Positions 52,399 through 61,497 are shown, counted from the stretch's first letter. The stretch is 64,000 nt of DNA from PBB1 sp040400875 (GCA_040400875.1 JBBAPK010000002.1:70970-134969), one strand, 5' to 3'. Numbers and translations: made by a program. Notes: a model not told the origin generated them from the letters alone.

Positions 52399-54003
52399 AT
52401 GCACGCGCTTCTTTCCGTATCCGACAAGACTGGCATCGTTGAACTGGCCCGAGGCCTGGTGGCCCTGGGCATCCAGTTGCTGTCCACCGGGGGCACGGCC
52501 AAGCTGCTGGCCGACAGCGGTTTGCCGGTCACCGAGGTGGCCGACCACACCGGATTTCCCGAGATGCTCGACGGCCGTGTGAAGACGCTGCACCCGAAGA
52601 TTCACGGCGGCTTGCTTGCGCGACGTGACTTGCCCGAGCACCGCGCGGCGCTCCTCGAGCACCGCATCGACACCATCGATTTGCTGGTGGTCAACCTGTA
52701 CCCGTTCGAGGCCACGGTGGCCAAGCCCGGTTGCACGCTTGAAGACGCGATCGAGAACATCGACATCGGCGGGCCGGCCATGGTGCGCTCGGCGGCCAAG
52801 AACTGGGAGCACGTGGCGGTGCTGACCGACGCCTCGCAATACGCCGGCGTTCTGGCCGAGTTGCAATCCCACGGGGCCGTCCATCGCTGCACCCGGTTTG
52901 CGCTGGCGGTGGCGGCTTTCAACCGCATCTCCAACTACGACGCGGCGATCAGCGACCACCTGTCGTCGCTCACGCTGGCCATTGAGGGCGAGCCCACGCG
53001 CAGCGAATATCCGGCGCAAAGCAACGGTCGATTCGTCAAGCTGCAAGACCTGCGCTACGGCGAGAACCCGCACCAAAGCGCAGCGTTCTACCGCGACCTC
53101 AACCCGGCCCCCGGCTCGCTGGTCACCGCAGTTCAACTGCAGGGCAAGGAGCTGTCGTACAACAACATTGCCGATGCCGATGCCGCCTGGGAATGCGTCA
53201 AGTCGTTTGGGCTTGAGGATGCGGCAGCCGCGTGCGTCATCGTCAAGCACGCCAATCCATGCGGCGTGGCACTGGCAGCCAGCGCGGCTGAGGCCTATTC
53301 GCAGGCCTTCAAGACCGACCCGACTTCGGCCTTCGGCGGCATCATCGCCTTCAACGTCGAGGTCGATGCCGAAGCCGCTCGGCGCGTGGCGGCCCAGTTC
53401 CTTGAAGTGCTGATCGCACCGTCTTACACCGCCGAGGCGCTGGCCGTGCTGTCAGCCAAGACCGCCACGCGTGTGCTGCGCATCCCGCTGGCCGGCGTGG
53501 ACCGCGCCGGTGCCACTGCCTGGTCGCGCGGACGCAACCTGCAAGACATCAAACGTGTGGGCTCAGGGCTTTTGATCCAGGGGGCTGACAACCACGAGGT
53601 GCTGCGCAGCGAACTCAAGGTAGTAACCCGGCTGCAGCCCACCGAGGCACAGTGGACCGATCTGCTGTTTGCTTGGAAGGTTGCGAAATACGTCAAGAGC
53701 AACGCCATCGTGTTTTGCGGTGGTGCCATGACGCTGGGCGTCGGAGCAGGGCAGATGAGCCGCATCGACTCGGCGCGCATCGCCAGCATCAAGGCGGCCA
53801 ATGCCGGTCTGACGCTGGCCGGATCGGCCGTGGCGAGCGACGCGTTCTTTCCGTTTCGTGATGGCCTTGATGTGGTGTGCGACGCCGGGGCGACGTCGGT
53901 CATTCACCCCGGCGGCTCGGTGCGCGATGCCGAGGTGATCGCCGCGGCCGACGAGCGCGGCATCGCGATGGTGCTCACCGGGGTGAGGCATTTCCGGCAT
54001 TGA
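52399..54003 (+). CDS. purH: Bifunctional AICAR formyltransferase / IMP cyclohydrolase
   Basis: 534 residues from MHALLSVSDKTGIVELAR. The N-terminal IMP cyclohydrolase (MGS-like) domain has LLSTGGTAKLL and FPEMLDGRVKTLHPKIHGG; the AICAR formyltransferase domain has the catalytic KH pair in CVIVKHANPCGVAL near residue 280 and DPTSAFGGIIAFN. It makes the last two steps of IMP synthesis. ATG 52399 is preferred to a TTG at 52384. It stands 75 bases after fis and 22 before ruvC. Confidence 0.97.
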   Translation: MHALLSVSDKTGIVELARGLVALGIQLLSTGGTAKLLADSGLPVTEVADHTGFPEMLDGRVKTLHPKIHGGLLARRDLPEHRAALLEHRIDTIDLLVVNLYPFEATVAKPGCTLEDAIENIDIGGPAMVRSAAKNWEHVAVLTDASQYAGVLAELQSHGAVHRCTRFALAVAAFNRISNYDAAISDHLSSLTLAIEGEPTRSEYPAQSNGRFVKLQDLRYGENPHQSAAFYRDLNPAPGSLVTAVQLQGKELSYNNIADADAAWECVKSFGLEDAAAACVIVKHANPCGVALAASAAEAYSQAFKTDPTSAFGGIIAFNVEVDAEAARRVAAQFLEVLIAPSYTAEALAVLSAKTATRVLRIPLAGVDRAGATAWSRGRNLQDIKRVGSGLLIQGADNHEVLRSELKVVTRLQPTEAQWTDLLFAWKVAKYVKSNAIVFCGGAMTLGVGAGQMSRIDSARIASIKAANAGLTLAGSAVASDAFFPFRDGLDVVCDAGATSVIHPGGSVRDAEVIAAADERGIAMVLTGVRHFRH

Positions 54004-54025
54004 GCCGGGGCCTCATCACCGACCC

Positions 54026-54574
54026 ATGCGCATCCTGGGCATCGACCCCGGCCTGCGAACCACCGGCTTTGGCGTTATCGAGTCCGAGGGCTCGTCTCTT
54101 GGCTACGTGGCCAGCGGCACCATCAAGACCGACACGGTCGACATCGGCCAGCTGCCGGCGCGGTTGAAGATCATCTTCGACGGCATTCGCGAGATCACCA
54201 CGCGCTACCAGCCCGACTGCGCAGCGGTCGAGATCGTCTTCGTGAATGTGAACCCGCAGTCGACGCTGCTGCTCGGTCAGGCGCGCGGCGCGGCCATCAC
54301 CGGGCTGGTGAGCGCGGGACTCGAGGTGTCGGAATACACCGCGCTGCAGATGAAAAAAGCCATCGTCGGCCACGGCCACGCCCGCAAGGAGCAGGTGCAA
54401 GACATGGTGATGCGCCTGCTGCAGCTGCCCGGTCTGCCGAGCAAGGATGCAGCCGATGCGCTGGGGCTGGCGATCTGCCATGCGCACGCGGGCGCCTCGT
54501 TTGCCGCCATGGCCAAGGGCGCCACGCTGGTGCGCCGCTCGCATGGCCAGTTCAAGGGCGGTCGCACCTATTGA
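54026..54574 (+). CDS. ruvC: Holliday-junction resolvase RuvC
   Basis: 182 residues. The four acidic active-site positions are visible: MRILGIDPGLRTTGFGV (Asp7), AAVEIVFVNVNPQSTLLLGQ (Glu), SKDAADALGLAICHAH (two Asp). RuvC cuts recombination intermediates with RuvAB. It follows purH by 22 bases; ruvAB are not in the window. Confidence 0.97.
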   Translation: MRILGIDPGLRTTGFGVIESEGSSLGYVASGTIKTDTVDIGQLPARLKIIFDGIREITTRYQPDCAAVEIVFVNVNPQSTLLLGQARGAAITGLVSAGLEVSEYTALQMKKAIVGHGHARKEQVQDMVMRLLQLPGLPSKDAADALGLAICHAHAGASFAAMAKGATLVRRSHGQFKGGRTY

Positions 54575-54652
54575 GTCAGTGCGCGTCACCTTCCCGTGCC
54601 ACCGACACCCCTTGCCTACAATTTTTTGCCATAGCGCCACGAAAGACGAACC

Positions 54653-55588
54653 ATGAAACCTGAGTCGCCCCCCGCAGTCAACGATGCCTTGTCATCGAAC
54701 GTCGATCTGAGCCATGTGTCGCCGCGCGACAAGGCCGAAATCCTGGCGCAGGCGTTGCCCTACATCCGCAAGTTCCACGGCAAGACCATCGTCATCAAGT
54801 ACGGGGGTAACGCGATGACCGATCCCGCGCTGCAACAGGACTTTGCCGAGGACGTGGTGCTGCTCAAGCTGGTGGGCATGAATCCGGTAGTGGTGCACGG
54901 CGGCGGCCCGCAGATCGAGGACGCGCTGGCCAAGATCGGCAAGAAGGGCACCTTCATTCAGGGCATGCGAGTGACCGACGAGGAGACCATGGAAGTCGTC
55001 GAATGGGTGCTTGCCGGCCAGGTGCAGCAAGACATCGTCGGCCTGATCAACGTGGCCGGCGGCAAGGCCGTGGGCCTGACGGGTCGCGATGGCGGGCTGA
55101 TTCGCGCTCGCAAGCTGCGCATGCATGACCTGAAGGATCCCACCAAGGAGTACGACGTGGGCCAGGTCGGCGAGATCGAGTCCATCGACCCTAGCGTGGT
55201 CATGGCGTTGCAGGACGACCAGTTCATTCCTGTCATCTCGCCATTGGGCTTTGGCGCCAACAACGAGAACTACAACATCAACGCCGACGTCGTGGCCGGC
55301 AAGCTCGCCGAGGTGCTCAAGGCGGAGAAGCTGATGATGCTGACCAACATCCCCGGCGTCCTCGACAAGAACGGCAAGCTGCTGACCAACCTGACCGCGC
55401 GCGAGATCGACGAGCTGTTCGCCGACGGCACCATCAGCGGCGGCATGCTGCCCAAGATCGCCAGCGCTCTCGATGCGGCCAAGAACGGTGTCAACACGGT
55501 GCACATCATCGATGGCCGAGTGCCCCACGCCATGCTGCTCGAGGTGCTGACCGAGCAGGCCTACGGCACCATGATCCGCTCGCATTGA
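54653..55588 (+). CDS. argB: Acetylglutamate kinase
   Basis: 311 residues. Amino-acid kinase fold: IVIKYGGNAMTD near residue 44, NPVVVHGGGPQIEDAL near 78, AGGKAVGLTGRDGGLI near 138, then GANNENYNINADVVAGKLAE and the C-terminal MLPKIASALDAA. It phosphorylates N-acetylglutamate in arginine synthesis. The TGA stop overlaps the next start (TTGA). The 78-base upstream gap has TACAAT at 54617-54622 as a likely -10. Confidence 0.96.
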   Translation: MKPESPPAVNDALSSNVDLSHVSPRDKAEILAQALPYIRKFHGKTIVIKYGGNAMTDPALQQDFAEDVVLLKLVGMNPVVVHGGGPQIEDALAKIGKKGTFIQGMRVTDEETMEVVEWVLAGQVQQDIVGLINVAGGKAVGLTGRDGGLIRARKLRMHDLKDPTKEYDVGQVGEIESIDPSVVMALQDDQFIPVISPLGFGANNENYNINADVVAGKLAEVLKAEKLMMLTNIPGVLDKNGKLLTNLTAREIDELFADGTISGGMLPKIASALDAAKNGVNTVHIIDGRVPHAMLLEVLTEQAYGTMIRSH

Positions 55589-56268
55589 AAGTGAAAGCGG
55601 CTGGCCGCGATCGGGTCTGGCTGTTCGATCTCGACAACACCCTGCACGACGCCAGCGCTGCGTCGTTTGCGCCGACCAATGTGGCGATGACGCAGTACAT
55701 CGTCGACCACCTCGGCATGACGCACGAGGCGGCCGGCGAGCTGCGGCAGCACTACTGGCAGCACTACGGTGCCACGATGCTGGGGCTGATCAAGCACCAT
55801 GGCGTGCGGGCCTCGCACTTTCTGGAGACAACGCACCGGCTGCCGGGTCTGGAGTCGCGTCTGCGCACCAGCGCGCACGACCGCGCCGCGCTGCGCCGGC
55901 TGCCGGGTCGCAAGTACATCCTGACCAACGCACCGCGCACCTATGCGCTGCGGGTGCTCGACACCTTGCGGCTGACCGGTTGCTTTGACGGCGTGATCTG
56001 CATCGAAGACATGCGCATGTTCGGGCACCATCGACCCAAGCCGGATGCACGCATGTTTCGCTACATGGCAGCGCGACTCAAGGCGCTGCCGTACCGCTGC
56101 ACGCTGGTCGAAGACACGCTCGAGCACCAGAAGTCTGCCCGCCGCGTCGGCATGCACACCGTGTGGATGCAGCGCTACTGGCCAGCCCAGTCGGGTGTTC
56201 GCCCCAGCAAAAAGCCCGCATACGTGTGTGCCAGAATCAATTCGGTACAGCGGTTGTTGTCGCTGTGA
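55585..56268 (+). CDS. HAD-family pyrimidine 5'-nucleotidase
   Basis: About 227 residues. HAD motif I is VWLFDLDNTLHDASAASF near residue 12; motif II KYILTNAPRTYAL near residue 112, and the acidic motif VEDTLEHQKSARRVG near residue 175. This matches the SDT1/PHM8-like pyrimidine 5'-nucleotidase subgroup, which dephosphorylates UMP/CMP-type nucleotides; the substrate is inferred from the family. The start is TTG 55585 overlapping argB, or GTG 55591. The argB-nucleotidase-slmA order is common in Burkholderiales. Confidence 0.9.
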   Translation: MKVKAAGRDRVWLFDLDNTLHDASAASFAPTNVAMTQYIVDHLGMTHEAAGELRQHYWQHYGATMLGLIKHHGVRASHFLETTHRLPGLESRLRTSAHDRAALRRLPGRKYILTNAPRTYALRVLDTLRLTGCFDGVICIEDMRMFGHHRPKPDARMFRYMAARLKALPYRCTLVEDTLEHQKSARRVGMHTVWMQRYWPAQSGVRPSKKPAYVCARINSVQRLLSL

Positions 56269-56330
56269 GCGCCCTCCGATGGGCTTCCGTCGGCGGTGAC
56301 CTTTGAGTCAAACCCCATGGTGCCCACACG

Positions 56331-56990
56331 ATGACCGAGCGCCCCGACGACCCAACTGACAGCGATGCCGCCGAGGCGGTTGTCGAAACTGCTCAGGCAG
56401 GCGAAGGCCGCAAACGGCCCAAGCCAGGCGAGCGCCGGGTGCAAATCCTGCAAGCGCTGGCCACCATACTGGAGCAACCGGGCGCCGAGCGGGTCACCAC
56501 CGCAGCTCTGGCCGCCCGCCTCCAAGTCAGCGAAGCGGCGCTCTACCGCCACTTCGCCAGCAAGGCGCAGATGTTCGAAGGTCTGCTGGACTTCATCGAA
56601 ACCAGCGTTTTCACCATCACCAACCAGATCGCCGAGCGCGAGCCCGCAGGCGCGCAGCAGGCCCGCCGCACGGTCAGCGCGCTGCTGCAGTTCGCCGAGA
56701 AGAACCCGGGCATGGCGCGAGTCATGGTCGGCGATGCGCTGGTGTTCGAGCACGACCGGCTGGCTGCACGCATGGCGCAGTTCTTCGATCGCATCGAGTC
56801 GCAGTTGCGCGTCGGTCTGCGTCAGGCGGGCGATGCGGCAGGCTCAGTGACGGCTTCTGCGGATGCGCAGGCGCGCGCATCGCTGCTCACCTCGTTTGCG
56901 GTTGGCAGACTGCATCGCTATGCCCGCTCGGGCTTCAAGCGCTTGCCGACCGAGCAGCTCGAGTCCGCGCTGCGACTGATCGAGCTGTAA
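56331..56990 (+). CDS. slmA: Nucleoid occlusion factor SlmA (TetR family)
   Basis: 219 residues. The TetR-type helix-turn-helix is TTAALAARLQVSEAALYRHF near residues 63-82, and the body ends ARSGFKRLPTEQLESALRLI. SlmA binds DNA sites and blocks FtsZ ring formation over the chromosome. A Pro- and charge-rich N-terminal tail of about 40 residues is longer than in E. coli SlmA. Together with zapD it is the second division regulator in the window. Confidence 0.93.
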   Translation: MTERPDDPTDSDAAEAVVETAQAGEGRKRPKPGERRVQILQALATILEQPGAERVTTAALAARLQVSEAALYRHFASKAQMFEGLLDFIETSVFTITNQIAEREPAGAQQARRTVSALLQFAEKNPGMARVMVGDALVFEHDRLAARMAQFFDRIESQLRVGLRQAGDAAGSVTASADAQARASLLTSFAVGRLHRYARSGFKRLPTEQLESALRLIEL

Positions 56991-57085
56991 GCCAGGCGGC
57001 TCGGCGCGCTCGAGCACCTCGTGCCGAGGTCGTCTGGCTACACTGCCGGCCATTCCCGGTCCTTGCGCTTTCGCGTCCCACCCGC

Positions 57086-57964
57086 ATGTCTTTTTCCCCA
57101 GACTCCCTGATGCACCTCGTGGTGCGTGCCGAAGCGCTGATGGCTCGCATCGAGGCGGTATTGCCGCACCCGCTCGTCGCGCCCGACTGGGCCGCGTCCA
57201 CCGCGTTTCGCTATCGCCGACGCGCCAGCGGCGCCGCGCTGGAGCCGGTGCGTCACATGGCACCGATCCGGCTGGCCGACCTGGTCGAAGTTGACGCGCA
57301 AAAGGAACGCCTGCTGCGCAACACCGAGCAGTTCGTGGCGGGTCGTCCTGCCAACAACGTGCTGCTGACGGGCGCACGCGGCACCGGCAAGAGCTCGCTC
57401 ATCAAGGCGTGCTTGAATGAATTTGCGGCCCAGGGCCTGCGCCTGATCGAAGTCGACAAGGCCGATCTGGTCGACCTGGCCGATCTGGTCGATCTGGTAG
57501 CCGAGCGGCCCGAGCGTTTCGTGGTGTTCTGCGATGACCTGAGCTTTGATGAGGGCGAGCCCGGCTACAAGGCGCTGAAGTCGGTGCTCGATGGCTCGGT
57601 GTCGCAGTCGACGGACAACGTGCTGATCTACGCCACCAGCAACCGCCGTCACCTGCTGCCCGAGTACATGGCCGAAAACCTGACCTATCAGCACAAGGAA
57701 GACGGCGAGGTCCATCCCGGCGAGGTGGTCGAGGAGAAGATTTCGCTCAGCGAGCGCTTCGGCCTGTGGGTGAGCTTCTATCCGTTCACCCAGGATGAAT
57801 ACCTGGCCATCGTGGCCCAGTGGCTGACTGGCTTCGGGGTTGGTGATGCCGCAATTTCAGCGGCGCGTCAGGAAAGCTTGGTGTGGGCGCTGGAGCGCGG
57901 CTCGCGCTCTGGCCGCGTGGCGTTCCAGTTTGCCAAGGACTACAGCGGCAGGCATTCGGCTTGA
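57086..57964 (+). CDS. DUF815 family AAA-type ATPase
   Basis: 292 residues. Walker A LLTGARGTGKSSLIKACLNE near residue 93, Walker B-like FVVFCDDLSFDEGE near residue 145, and IYATSNRRHLLPEY (sensor 1-like) near residue 178, then a conserved ENLTYQHKEDGEVHPGE block. This is the DUF815 signature; the biological role is not known. The start MSFSPDSLMHLVVRAEALM is used. It ends in a 4-base overlap (TTGA) with the mutT-like gene. Confidence 0.88.
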   Translation: MSFSPDSLMHLVVRAEALMARIEAVLPHPLVAPDWAASTAFRYRRRASGAALEPVRHMAPIRLADLVEVDAQKERLLRNTEQFVAGRPANNVLLTGARGTGKSSLIKACLNEFAAQGLRLIEVDKADLVDLADLVDLVAERPERFVVFCDDLSFDEGEPGYKALKSVLDGSVSQSTDNVLIYATSNRRHLLPEYMAENLTYQHKEDGEVHPGEVVEEKISLSERFGLWVSFYPFTQDEYLAIVAQWLTGFGVGDAAISAARQESLVWALERGSRSGRVAFQFAKDYSGRHSA

Positions 57965-58392
57965 GCGCAACGCAGCGCACGCCGGTCGACGTGGCGGTGG
58001 GCGTGCTCATTGACGCCGAGGGACGCTTTCTGATGACATCGCGACCCACGGGCAAGGTTTACGCCGATCACTGGGAGTTTCCGGGCGGCAAGCTCGAATC
58101 GGGCGAGACCGTGGCGCAGGCTCTGCGCCGAGAACTCAACGAGGAACTCGGCATCGACATCGGGCAGGCCCATCTCTGGCAGGTCGAGATGGTGGACTAC
58201 CCGCACGCGCTGGTGCGGCTGCACTTTTGCAAGGTCTACGAGTGGGCGGGCGAATTCGAAATGCGCGAGGGTCAGGCCATGGCCTGGGAGCAGTTGCCGG
58301 TGCAGGTGCGCCCGGTGCTGCCCGGCACGATTCCGGTGCTGCGCTGGTTTGCCGAGGAGCGCCAGCACGCGGGTCCCACTCACGCCGATTGA
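57961..58392 (+). CDS. MutT-like Nudix hydrolase (8-oxo-dGTP diphosphatase family)
   Basis: 143 residues from TTG 57961 (LSATQRTPVDVAVGVLIDAEG). Nudix box GGKLESGETVAQALRRELNE, then EELGI, near residue 43. It resembles MutT, which sanitises oxidised guanine nucleotides; the exact substrate is unproven. The start overlaps the DUF815 stop (TTGA). A longer open frame exists upstream within the DUF815 gene, but homology begins here. Confidence 0.85.
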   Translation: MSATQRTPVDVAVGVLIDAEGRFLMTSRPTGKVYADHWEFPGGKLESGETVAQALRRELNEELGIDIGQAHLWQVEMVDYPHALVRLHFCKVYEWAGEFEMREGQAMAWEQLPVQVRPVLPGTIPVLRWFAEERQHAGPTHAD

Positions 58393-58434
58393 TCACGGCG
58401 TGGTCCTGCAGTGGCCGGTTGCTAAACTGGCCCG

Positions 58435-58824
58435 ATGAACTGGATCGACGATGTGAAGTGGGACGCGCAGGGCCTGGTGCCGGTCATCGCGCAAGAACTC
58501 GGCAGCAACGACGTGCTGATGTTTGCCTACATGAACCGCGAAGCCCTTGAGCGCACCGCGCAGATCGGCGAGGCCGTCTACTGGAGCCGATCGCGCGGTC
58601 GGCTGTGGCACAAGGGCGAAGAGTCCGGCCACATCCAGAAGGTGCACGAGATGCGCATCGATTGCGACAACGATGTGGTGCTTCTGAAGGTCGAGCAACT
58701 TGGCCATCAACCCGGCATCGCATGCCATACCGGACGCCACTCGTGCTTTTTTCAGCGCCATCAGGACGGCGGCTGGCAGGCGGTGGACCCGGTCATCAAA
58801 GACCCCACACAGATCTACCGATGA
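58435..58824 (+). CDS. hisI: Phosphoribosyl-AMP cyclohydrolase
   Basis: 129 residues. It begins MNWIDDVKWDAQGLVPVIAQ and has AVYWSRSRGRLWHKGEESGH and the metal-binding region MRIDCDNDVVLLKVEQ...GIACHTGRHSCFF, with three cysteines for zinc. It opens the ring of PR-AMP in histidine synthesis. It overlaps hisE by 4 bases (ATGA). Here hisI is not preceded by hisF. Confidence 0.95.
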   Translation: MNWIDDVKWDAQGLVPVIAQELGSNDVLMFAYMNREALERTAQIGEAVYWSRSRGRLWHKGEESGHIQKVHEMRIDCDNDVVLLKVEQLGHQPGIACHTGRHSCFFQRHQDGGWQAVDPVIKDPTQIYR

Positions 58825-59192
58825 GCCAACCCGAACCCACCGCAATGACTTCGCAAGACGTGCTCGCGCGGCTGGCCGACGTCATCGATGCCCGCAAGGT
58901 CGGTGATCCTGACAAGAGTTACGTGGCCCGCCTGTTCAGCAAGGGCACCGACGCGATCTTGAAAAAGATCGGCGAGGAGGCCACCGAAACCGTGATGGCC
59001 GCCAAGGACGGCGATGCGCAAAAGCTGGTCTGCGAGGTGGCTGATCTGTGGTTCCACTCGATGCTGGCGCTGAGCGCGTTTGGCCTCAGGCCGGCCGATG
59101 TGCTGGCAGAGTTGCAGCGCCGCGAGGGGCTGTCGGGTCTCGAGGAATTTGCCGCGCGCAAACTGAAAGACCGTGAGGCGAACGGCACATGA
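58821..59192 (+). CDS. hisE: Phosphoribosyl-ATP diphosphatase
   Basis: 123 residues. The MazG-like all-alpha fold shows SYVARLFSKGTDAILKKIGE, EEATETVMAAKDG, LVCEVADLWFHSMLAL. It hydrolyses PR-ATP to PR-AMP, the step before HisI. Its start overlaps the hisI stop (ATGA) and its own stop overlaps the next gene. Confidence 0.95.
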   Translation: MSQPEPTAMTSQDVLARLADVIDARKVGDPDKSYVARLFSKGTDAILKKIGEEATETVMAAKDGDAQKLVCEVADLWFHSMLALSAFGLRPADVLAELQRREGLSGLEEFAARKLKDREANGT

Positions 59193-59569
59193 ACGATGCC
59201 GCCGATCTGCGCGAACCCGACGAGTCGCTCAAGACCGTAGGCAACGTCAGTTATCTGCTGCACACCATCGTGGCCGTGGGTGCGGTGATGCCGGGAGTGC
59301 AGGCCAGCGTCGGCTTGCTCATCGTGGCCTTTGTGCTGGACCTGGTCAAAAAAGGCGATGCCCAAGGTACTTGGCAGGAGTCGCACTTTCGCTGGCGCAT
59401 CCGCAGCGTGCTGTGGGCCGCTGGCCTGTACCTGGTGACGGCGCCGCTGTGGCTGCTGTTGATAGCCCCAGGCTGGATCGCTTGGGGGTTGGTATCGATC
59501 TGGTTTGTGTACCGTGTGGTGCGTGGCTGGATGAACCTCAGCCGCAACCAGGCCATGCCGCAGCCCTGA
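59189..59569 (+). CDS. DUF4870-like small membrane protein
   Basis: 126 residues with three likely membrane helices (about 18-35, 40-52 and 74-110) and a short charged loop (KKGDAQGTWQESHFRWRIRS). The pattern, with TWQESHFRWRIRS, is that of the DUF4870-type proteins found beside hisE in related bacteria. No function is known. The start overlaps the hisE stop (ATGA), so it is cotranslated with the histidine genes. Confidence 0.8.
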   Translation: MNDAADLREPDESLKTVGNVSYLLHTIVAVGAVMPGVQASVGLLIVAFVLDLVKKGDAQGTWQESHFRWRIRSVLWAAGLYLVTAPLWLLLIAPGWIAWGLVSIWFVYRVVRGWMNLSRNQAMPQP

Positions 59570-59603
59570 CCCAACCCTAGACAACCGACCCGCTGGACCC
59601 CAG

Positions 59604-59951
59604 ATGACTCACGATCCGAACTGCGTTTTCTGCAAGATCATTGCCGGCCAGATTCCCAGCCGCAAGGCCTATGAAGACGATGAACTGCTGGCCTTCCACG
59701 ACATCAACCCGTGGGCTCCGGTGCACCTGCTCATCATCCCCAAGGAGCACATCGCCACCCAGGCTGATGTCCAACCCGAGCACGCCGTGATGCTTGGCAG
59801 GATGATGACGCTGGTACCCACGCTGGCGCGCGAGGCCGGTGCCACCAACGGCTTTCGCACCATCATCAACACGGGTCGAGACGGTGGGCAGGAGGTCTAT
59901 CACCTTCACATGCACCTGATCGGCGGACCTCGTCCCTGGAAACAGGGCTGA
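59604..59951 (+). CDS. HIT-family nucleotide hydrolase (HinT-like)
   Basis: 115 residues. N-terminal CVFCKIIAGQIPSRKAYEDD with a possible C-x2-C, and the histidine triad HLHMHLIGG near residue 100. HinT-type enzymes hydrolyse purine nucleoside phosphoramidates. It lies between the DUF4870-like gene and tatA, the usual his-hit-tat neighbourhood. Confidence 0.93.
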   Translation: MTHDPNCVFCKIIAGQIPSRKAYEDDELLAFHDINPWAPVHLLIIPKEHIATQADVQPEHAVMLGRMMTLVPTLAREAGATNGFRTIINTGRDGGQEVYHLHMHLIGGPRPWKQG

Positions 59952-59986
59952 CCTAGAATCTGCGGCTCTTTCCAAGGAGACTCAAT

Positions 59987-60223
59987 ATGGGCTCATTTAG
60001 CGTTTGGCACTGGCTGATCGTGCTGGTCATCGTGGTGCTGGTCTTCGGCACCAAGAAGCTGAAAAACATCGGCGCTGACCTCGGCGGTGCAGTCAAGGGG
60101 TTCAAGGACGGCGTGAAAGATGGTGGCACGTCGCCTGATGCGGCCGCTCCAACGCAGCAGGTCACCGCCGAGAAATCGTCCGACGCGAATACGGTCGATG
60201 TGGAAGCCAAAACCAAGTCGTGA
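59987..60223 (+). CDS. tatA: Sec-independent translocase protein TatA
   Basis: 78 residues. N-terminal helix FSVWHWLIVLVIVVLVFGTK with the hinge, then an amphipathic helix KKLKNIGADLGGAVKGFKDG and a short acidic tail. TatA oligomers form the pore for folded Tat substrates. The FGTKKLKNIG motif separates it from TatB. It overlaps tatB (GTGA); a run of AAGGAGACTC precedes the ATG. Confidence 0.96.
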   Translation: MGSFSVWHWLIVLVIVVLVFGTKKLKNIGADLGGAVKGFKDGVKDGGTSPDAAAPTQQVTAEKSSDANTVDVEAKTKS

Positions 60224-60708
60224 TTGATTTCGGCTTCGACAAGCTGGCGCTGATCGGTGTCGTGGCGCTCATCGTCATCGGGCCAGAGCGACTTCCCAAG
60301 GTGGCTCGCACGGTCGGCCATTTGCTTGGCAAGGCGCAACGTTATGTGTCCGACGTCAAGGCCGAGGTCAACCGTTCGATCGAGCTCGAAGAGCTCAAAA
60401 AGATGAAGGGCCAGTTCGAAGACGCGGCTCGCAATGTCGAGCAGACGATGGCGCAAAACGTCGAGCAGGCTCGCTCTGATTTCGACCAAGCCGCAGGCGA
60501 GTCATCGGGCGAGGTCGAGATCAATGAATTCAATCGCTACGACACGCTGTTGCTGCCGATCCCACCGTATCGAAATCCGAAAAAGCATTGGCGGCTCAAG
60601 CGCTCTGTGATGCCTCACTGGTACAAGCAACGCCACGGCATACGGGCCAAGGCCCAATCCGGAGCCGCTCGGGTCGTGCGTTTCCGTCCGCCTCGCGCCT
60701 CGGCCTGA
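60220..60708 (+). CDS. tatB: Sec-independent translocase protein TatB
   Basis: 162 residues from GTG 60220, overlapping the tatA stop. The N-terminal MIDFGFDKLALIGVVALIVI, then GPERLPKVARTVGHLLGKAQ and a long amphipathic helix to about residue 105. The GPERLP motif and Glu near the start are typical of TatB. TatB with TatC recognises Tat signal peptides. A basic tail continues to the end. Confidence 0.95.
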   Translation: MIDFGFDKLALIGVVALIVIGPERLPKVARTVGHLLGKAQRYVSDVKAEVNRSIELEELKKMKGQFEDAARNVEQTMAQNVEQARSDFDQAAGESSGEVEINEFNRYDTLLLPIPPYRNPKKHWRLKRSVMPHWYKQRHGIRAKAQSGAARVVRFRPPRASA

Positions 60709-60711
60709 GCC

Positions 60712-61497
60712 ATGGCCACCAACTCACCCGGCCCTGACGAGCTCAGCGGCACCGAGCAGCCCTTTGTCGCGCACCTGATCGAGTTGCGCGATCGGCTGGT
60801 TCGCGCTGCGATTGCCGTGGGCGTTGTGTTTGGAGCGCTGTGCCTGTGGCCAGGGCCTGGCGGGCTCTACGACATCATCGCTGCGCCGATGATTGCCTCG
60901 CTGCCCGCCGGTGCGACCCTGATCGCCACCAATGTGATCTCGCCGTTTGTGGTGCCGCTGAAGATCACGCTCATGGCCGCCTTCCTGGTGGCCCTGCCGG
61001 TGGTGCTGTACCAGATGTGGGCGTTTGTGGCGCCAGGTCTGTACATGCACGAAAAGAAGCTGGTGCTGCCACTGGTCGTGTCGAGCACATTGCTCTTTTT
61101 GATCGGCGTGGCCTTTTGCTATTTCTTCGTGTTTGGTCAGGTCTTCAAATTCATTCAGGGCTTCGCGCCCAAGAGCATCACGGCAGCGCCTGACATCGAG
61201 GCGTATCTGAGCTTCGTGCTGACGATGTTCGTGGCGTTCGGTGCGGCTTTCGAAGTGCCGGTCGTGGTGGTGGTGCTCGCGCGCATGGGCATCGTCAGCA
61301 TTGAGAAGCTCAAGGAGTTTCGCAGCTACTTCATCGTGGTCGCCTTCATCATCGCGGCCATCATCACGCCGCCAGACGTGGTGTCCCAACTGGCACTCGC
61401 CATTCCGATGTGCGTGCTCTATGAGGTGGGCATCTGGGCGGCGCGCATCTTCATCAAGCACACGAAAGCACCGTCGGATGACGAGACTGCGGTTTGA
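60712..61497 (+). CDS. tatC: Sec-independent translocase protein TatC
   Basis: 261 residues with six membrane helices. Family motifs: PFVAHLIELRDRLVRA near residue 19, LYQMWAFVAPGLYMHEKKLV near residue 97, and IITPPDVVSQLALAIPMCVLYEVGI near residue 222. TatC is the receptor core for twin-arginine signal peptides. It closes the tatABC operon, 3 bases after tatB. Confidence 0.97.
   Translation: MATNSPGPDELSGTEQPFVAHLIELRDRLVRAAIAVGVVFGALCLWPGPGGLYDIIAAPMIASLPAGATLIATNVISPFVVPLKITLMAAFLVALPVVLYQMWAFVAPGLYMHEKKLVLPLVVSSTLLFLIGVAFCYFFVFGQVFKFIQGFAPKSITAAPDIEAYLSFVLTMFVAFGAAFEVPVVVVVLARMGIVSIEKLKEFRSYFIVVAFIIAAIITPPDVVSQLALAIPMCVLYEVGIWAARIFIKHTKAPSDDETAV

Noticed and set aside
57460..57505. Short direct repeat coding DLVDLADLVDLV in the DUF815 gene
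   Set aside because: The family normally has a D-L-V-D-L-x-D-hydrophobic-V-D-L segment here, so it is ordinary conserved sequence and not a recent duplication.
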